A stretch of 64,000 nt of DNA. Origin: Methanolobus sp. WCC4 (GTDB lineage: Archaea; Halobacteriota; Methanosarcinia; Methanosarcinales; Methanosarcinaceae). A program made the translations under genes and the position numbers. A model generated the notes under the pieces. It had not been told where the DNA came from and searched no databases. It was given only the letters and a program-made list of their open reading frames with translations. Each line of letters starts with the position of its first letter. Within the stretch, counting starts at the first letter, position 1. Positions 60,277-64,000 of this stretch are shown here, piece by piece. The stretch lies in the NCBI RefSeq assembly GCF_038022665.1, contig NZ_CP150629.1, positions 1,966,480-2,030,479 on the forward strand, written 5' to 3'.

Positions 60277-60669
60277 TCATATACTCAAAGCGATGTTCCC
60301 GAACATGTTCAGGTCCATATGTCTCTCACTTGCACAACGTTTCAGCATTGAAAGACCTTTTTCCATGATCCTTGATGCTGCCATGATATGCAGAAGCGGG
60401 ACATCTCCATTCTCAAAGCGGTCACCCATTTCTTTCATTCCCTCAATGAATCCGTTCTCTATCAGATCAACCGGGTCCATGCCTGCATCCACCGCTTCCC
60501 TTACGGCAGATTCGGCCTCGACGCTGTCAAAGTTCAGAATAGAGTCCCGTGCTTTTTCTATTATCTTCTGAAATAATGGTTTTAACGGTTTGTCAGCTTC
60601 CATTTGACCAATCCTTAATTCGTATCCTTCTATGCTTTCTATATTGTTCAGAGAAGATCCCTCGTCCAT
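60277..60669 (-). CDS. Corrinoid-protein cap domain, lacking the B12-binding domain
   Basis: 130 aa (an ATG at 60603 would leave 108). The helical part F-D-S-V-E-A-E-S-A-V-R-E-A-V-D-A-G-M-D-P-V-D-L-I-E-N-G-F-I-E-G-M and D-R-F-E-N-G-D-V-P-L-L-H-I-M-A-A-S matches the methionine-synthase cap (B12-binding_2) of methanogen corrinoid proteins such as MtmC, MtbC and MttC. In those, a cobalamin domain with D-x-H-x2-G follows; here the frame ends right after H-M-D-L-N-M-F-G-N-I-A. It cannot bind cobalamin in the usual way. It may be a truncated relic or a stand-alone helical partner. No corrinoid partner is adjacent. Confidence 0.8.
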   Translation of the reverse strand: MDEGSSLNNIESIEGYELRIGQMEADKPLKPLFQKIIEKARDSILNFDSVEAESAVREAVDAGMDPVDLIENGFIEGMKEMGDRFENGDVPLLHIMAASRIMEKGLSMLKRCASERHMDLNMFGNIALSI

Positions 60670-60921
60670 GTGGAAGTTCCCTGTTCACTTCATACCTGTT
60701 GTTCTGATCGTTCGTGTTAATCCAATTAACTTGTTTTAAAACAACTAAATTTGACTACTCTTTAATGATATTTAAATGATACGCCTTTTTGTAGTTCTTC
60801 AAAAAATCTCACCTGAGATGAACGGTACACCACTATCACCTACTATCACCCTTTTGACCACCCTGTCTAATCACCCTTTTAATCACCATATTTATCACAT
60901 GGTAAGAGCTATGATTCAACA

Positions 60922-62433
60922 ATGTCAGACAGGGAGATCATATCCACATTCAAATACGTCTCACGTATGAGACCGGAATTCATGTTATCAGAACTTACAG
61001 ATTACCTCAAGGAAGAAGCATCTGTCCGGCAGGTATACCAGACCCTTGAACCACTGTTCTTTGAACTGGGGGTAGACGTCATTGAGGAAGGTAATGATTA
61101 CAGGATCATCAGGGCAGCCTCCAGAAAACAGATAGAGCTGTCCGGTGATGAGATAAAGAAGAACGACCTCTTTTTCAGTTCACCCGGTGTTTCAAGGAAA
61201 ATGGAACGTCTCATCGAACAATACATAGAGAAGAAGACCAGCAAGAAATGGGATGATCCCTTCGTACTTGAAAAGATAAGGAAGGCCATCCGGAACCAGA
61301 AAAACAGCTACTGGAAAGAAGGGAAAGCAAGGAACATAAGCTACGGGAAAGGCTACGATGTACTTGGATACCTTGCATACCAGTTCCCGGTATATTTCGT
61401 ACAGTTCCAGTACCTGCTCTATGATATGGCAAAGGAAGGACTCCTGCGGGACCGTATGAAGATACTGGATATCGGTTCCGGACCCGGTACTATACCCCTG
61501 TCCATCATTGACCTGTACAACCGTCTTGATGATCACAAGGCTGAGATCCACTCGATCGAGCTTTTCGATGAGAATGTGGAAGCCTACAATTTCCTTGTCC
61601 CACAATATGCAGCGATACAGTCAAATGTCACTGTGAAAGAACCCATCAGAGCCAACATCAGTGAAGTTGACATCGAAAAGCTACCTGAGAATATCGACCT
61701 CATGGTCTTTTCAAATGTGCTGAACGAGATGAAGGACCTTGACCTCCAGCAGAGGACCGCTCTTGTAAAGAAGATGTCAGAGAGATTATCCCCTGATGGC
61801 AGTATAGTAATAATAGAACCTGCTGACAAGAACAACTCCATAGAGATGAGAAGGCTCAGCATAATGCTAAAACAAGCCGGCCTTAAGATCTACAGTCCCT
61901 GTTCATTCCTCTGGTCCGGCGAATGTACACTGGACAAATGCTGGAGCTTCGAGCAGAAACAGGATATAAAGGCTCCAAGGCTCATGGTGAGAATGGCAGA
62001 ATGCGACGAACCCTACCGATACATCAATGTGGATATCAAATATTCATACGCGATACTCAGAAAGGATAAACTGGCAAAACAGAGTTTCATCACTCCTGCA
62101 AAGTCAAAGTTCGCCCGCATGTCAAAGATAGATACCCATAACCAGAAGCGCATAAATGTGATGTGTTCACTGATGTCGGGAGACCTTGGAGACGAAAAGT
62201 ACAGTCTCTATCGTATTTGTGACGGTACCTCTAAAAAGGCAGTTTATGCGGTATTGCCCGCCCATAATCTCACAGAGGACAATGAGGTTATCACAAAGGC
62301 AGAGTATGGAAGCATACTCAGGATATTCAATGTGCTTGTAAAGTACAATGAAGCCAACGATTCGTACAACCTGCTCATAGGAAAAGGTACTACGATAGAA
62401 TCAGATTCCTATTCTGAAGCCGAAGAACATTGA
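60922..62433 (+). CDS. Rsm22-like class I methyltransferase
   Basis: 503 aa. An N-terminal helical region (1-170) precedes the SAM fold: M-K-I-L-D-I-G-S-G-P-G-T-I-P at about 177-190, E-L-F-D-E-N as the acidic strand, then V-F-S-N-V-L-N-E-M as the catalytic-loop strand. S-P-C-S-F-L-W-S-G-E-C-T-L-D-K-C-W-S-F recalls the cysteine cluster of the mitochondrial/archaeal Rsm22 family of rRNA methyltransferase-like proteins. The C-terminal ~100 residues are beta-rich and may bind RNA. A role in ribosome assembly is suggested but not shown. Its start follows a long A/T-rich region containing repeated ATCACC. Confidence 0.85.
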   Translation: MSDREIISTFKYVSRMRPEFMLSELTDYLKEEASVRQVYQTLEPLFFELGVDVIEEGNDYRIIRAASRKQIELSGDEIKKNDLFFSSPGVSRKMERLIEQYIEKKTSKKWDDPFVLEKIRKAIRNQKNSYWKEGKARNISYGKGYDVLGYLAYQFPVYFVQFQYLLYDMAKEGLLRDRMKILDIGSGPGTIPLSIIDLYNRLDDHKAEIHSIELFDENVEAYNFLVPQYAAIQSNVTVKEPIRANISEVDIEKLPENIDLMVFSNVLNEMKDLDLQQRTALVKKMSERLSPDGSIVIIEPADKNNSIEMRRLSIMLKQAGLKIYSPCSFLWSGECTLDKCWSFEQKQDIKAPRLMVRMAECDEPYRYINVDIKYSYAILRKDKLAKQSFITPAKSKFARMSKIDTHNQKRINVMCSLMSGDLGDEKYSLYRICDGTSKKAVYAVLPAHNLTEDNEVITKAEYGSILRIFNVLVKYNEANDSYNLLIGKGTTIESDSYSEAEEH

Positions 62434-62574
62434 GACACACGATTGTAGAAATCGTTTTAAATCAGACGAACATATTACAGGCCGACACGCATATTACACT
62501 AATGCTGAATCTGCATGGTGCCTGCGATAACTTCGTGGAATATCCTTACATTCAATCAATAGAACCTGATCCAT

Positions 62575-64000
62575 ATGCATAGTAACAGCCCTTCAAGATG
62601 TACACCACCTGAGATACTGGCACCTGCCGGAGACCCTGAAGCCCTGAAAGCCTCAATAAAAGGAGGAGCTAATGCAGTTTATCTGGGTGTAGGCGAGTTC
62701 AATGCAAGACAGGGTGCAAAGAATTTCTCAATCAGTGAACTCAGGGAGAACATAGAGTTAGCACATTCATACGGTGTCAAGGTATTCCTGGCACTGAACA
62801 TACCACTCAAACAGAATGAGGTTCAGGATGCCATTGACATAGTTCACAAGGCATATGCTTACAATATAGATGCCATCATACTGGAAGACCTCGGTCTTTT
62901 CTTTTTATTGAAAGAGCATTTCCCGGACCTTCCGCTACATGCAAGCACCCAGATGACCATACACAACCCACAGGGTGTTGCCTTCATGGAAGATGCAGGT
63001 GCTTCAAGGGTCATTCTTTCAAGGGAACTTACAACGGAACAGGTAAAGAGCATCATCGACCAGACATCCGTTGAGATAGAGATATTCGTCCACGGTGCAC
63101 TTTGTTACTCATTCTCAGGAAGATGCCTGTTCAGTACAGCCATAACCGACAGAAGTGCGAACAGGGGAGCATGCTTCCAGCCATGCAGACGACCATTTAA
63201 GATGTCAGTGGATGGGCAGATAATAGACAGTGAACTTGTCGGTGACTATCCCATCAGTTGTGCAGAACTCTGCACCTTCCCCGGACTTGAAGAGATCATA
63301 AGGAGCGGTGTCAAAAGCCTGAAGATCGAAGGAAGGATGAAAAAGCCCGAATATGTGACTGCCAGTGCCAGAACCTATCGTACTGTTGCGGAAAGGATAT
63401 GCGATACAGGAGAGAACTTCAGTGCAGAAGAACTGGAGGAAATGGAAACCGAACTGGCAAAACTGTTCTACAGGGGATTCACACGAGGTTTCGTACTTGG
63501 TAAAGACGATGTCACCCAGCGGAAATACAGTGCTAATTATGGTGCCTATCTCGGTACCGTATCCGGTATAACTAAGTCAGAGGATGAAGGCAGACTCACC
63601 ATCACCCCTCTTGAGGATATTAAACCCAATGACGGGATCAGCATAAACACGAAGATAAGGATGATAGGATGCCGTATCGACGGAGTTCTTGTTGATGGAA
63701 AGCCGGTGGATGTGGCAAAGAAAGGAGAAGAGGCCACCCTTCTGATAAGTCCCAAGACCAGTAAGTCGATCAGGAAAGGTGATGAGGTCTATGTATCCAC
63801 CGACCCGCAGTTGTTGCAGAGCCTGCAGGATACCGAGCTCTATACCACACCCCTGAAGATAACTCTCCATGCAAGGATAGGAGAGAAACTCAGGGTATCT
63901 GTAAAGAGCAGGGACATGGAAACAGAGTCCATAAGCGATTATGAAGTACAGGAAGCAAAAAAAGCACCAACCGACAGGGAACAGATAATAACTTCTCTTG
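62575..64000 (+). CDS. Peptidase U32-family protein, N-terminal part (partial)
   Basis: The frame opens at the ATG 62575 and is still open at the right edge, about 475 codons. E-I-L-A-P-A-G-D-P-E-A-L-K-A-S-I, then A-V-Y-L-G-V-G-E-F-N-A-R-Q, and later H-A-S-T-Q-M-T-I-H-N and H-G-A-L-C-Y-S-F-S-G-R-C-L are U32 signatures. C-F-Q-P-C-R-R-P-F adds the cysteine motif, close to the iron-sulfur/hydroxylase-type U32 proteins (RlhA, UbiU/UbiV). Such proteins modify RNA or other substrates; a peptidase role is not certain. The C-terminus is not in the window. Confidence 0.92.
   Translation, partial: MHSNSPSRCTPPEILAPAGDPEALKASIKGGANAVYLGVGEFNARQGAKNFSISELRENIELAHSYGVKVFLALNIPLKQNEVQDAIDIVHKAYAYNIDAIILEDLGLFFLLKEHFPDLPLHASTQMTIHNPQGVAFMEDAGASRVILSRELTTEQVKSIIDQTSVEIEIFVHGALCYSFSGRCLFSTAITDRSANRGACFQPCRRPFKMSVDGQIIDSELVGDYPISCAELCTFPGLEEIIRSGVKSLKIEGRMKKPEYVTASARTYRTVAERICDTGENFSAEELEEMETELAKLFYRGFTRGFVLGKDDVTQRKYSANYGAYLGTVSGITKSEDEGRLTITPLEDIKPNDGISINTKIRMIGCRIDGVLVDGKPVDVAKKGEEATLLISPKTSKSIRKGDEVYVSTDPQLLQSLQDTELYTTPLKITLHARIGEKLRVSVKSRDMETESISDYEVQEAKKAPTDREQIITSL

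Overview
The window looks like the chromosome of a methylotrophic methanogenic archaeon of the Methanosarcinaceae (Methanolobus/Methanococcoides-like; genus not determined). The evidence is a methylcobalamin:CoM methyltransferase (MtaA/MtbA type), a corrinoid-protein cap domain, several surface proteins ending in the PEF-CTERM sorting signal typical of Methanosarcinales, archaeal TATA boxes, and many bacterial-type acquisitions (LonA, RsgA, TrkH, MarR/MFS, chemoreceptors). Genes are short-spaced with frequent strand switches.

Layout. 0-6 kb: tail of a UPF0182 membrane protein, a structured palindromic repeat, a MarR regulator and LonA protease sharing near-identical palindromic operators, a CDF metal exporter, a VTT/DedA protein and a stand-alone encapsulated-ferritin-like protein. 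6-14 kb: small stress and efflux genes (VOC proteins, MDR reductase + DUF4386 membrane protein, a second decayed copy of that pair, GbsR + SMR exporter). 14-26 kb: FMN/ferredoxin fusion, SUMF1-like protein, PAS histidine kinase, RsgA, small membrane proteins, K+ channel, a run of three PEF-CTERM surface-protein genes and a TrkH. 26-38 kb: VOC, MBL, acetate transporter beside an acs fragment, TrmB, MarR-MFS and a dienelactone-hydrolase lipoprotein, interspersed with at least five fragments of casposon genes (cas1 x3, polB, and a chimera). 39.1-48.1 kb: an intact casposon. 48-64 kb: MBL nuclease-like protein, DJ-1, two tandem chemoreceptors, MtaA/MtbA, two lipoproteins, Maf, membrane, TPR and corrinoid-cap proteins, Rsm22-like methyltransferase, and the start of a U32 peptidase.

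The centrepiece is the 9,004-bp casposon (39136-48139). It has 30-bp terminal inverted repeats with one mismatch and a 14-bp target duplication that overlaps the 3' end of a tRNA-Leu(UAA) gene. It encodes a Cas1 casposase with a C-terminal helix-turn-helix region, a family B DNA polymerase, an HNH nuclease, two HTH/wHTH proteins and a 47-aa ribbon-helix-helix protein. At its two ends it also carries unusual cargo: a divergent SecY translocon paralogue (left) and an exported PEF-CTERM surface protein with a collagen-like PGEP insert (right). The latter is a paralogue of a chromosomal gene in this same window (23048-23512). A casposon carrying its own protein-conducting channel together with an exported, surface-sorted protein is the most novel-looking arrangement here; the functional link is inference.

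Left of the casposon, a decayed terminal repeat abuts the target duplication, and fragments of older casposon genes are scattered over 27.6-38.3 kb. This suggests repeated casposon insertion at the same tRNA gene, with older copies pushed outward and broken up. Two adjacent pieces of one cas1 gene now flank a 3.3-kb block (acetate transporter to TrmB).
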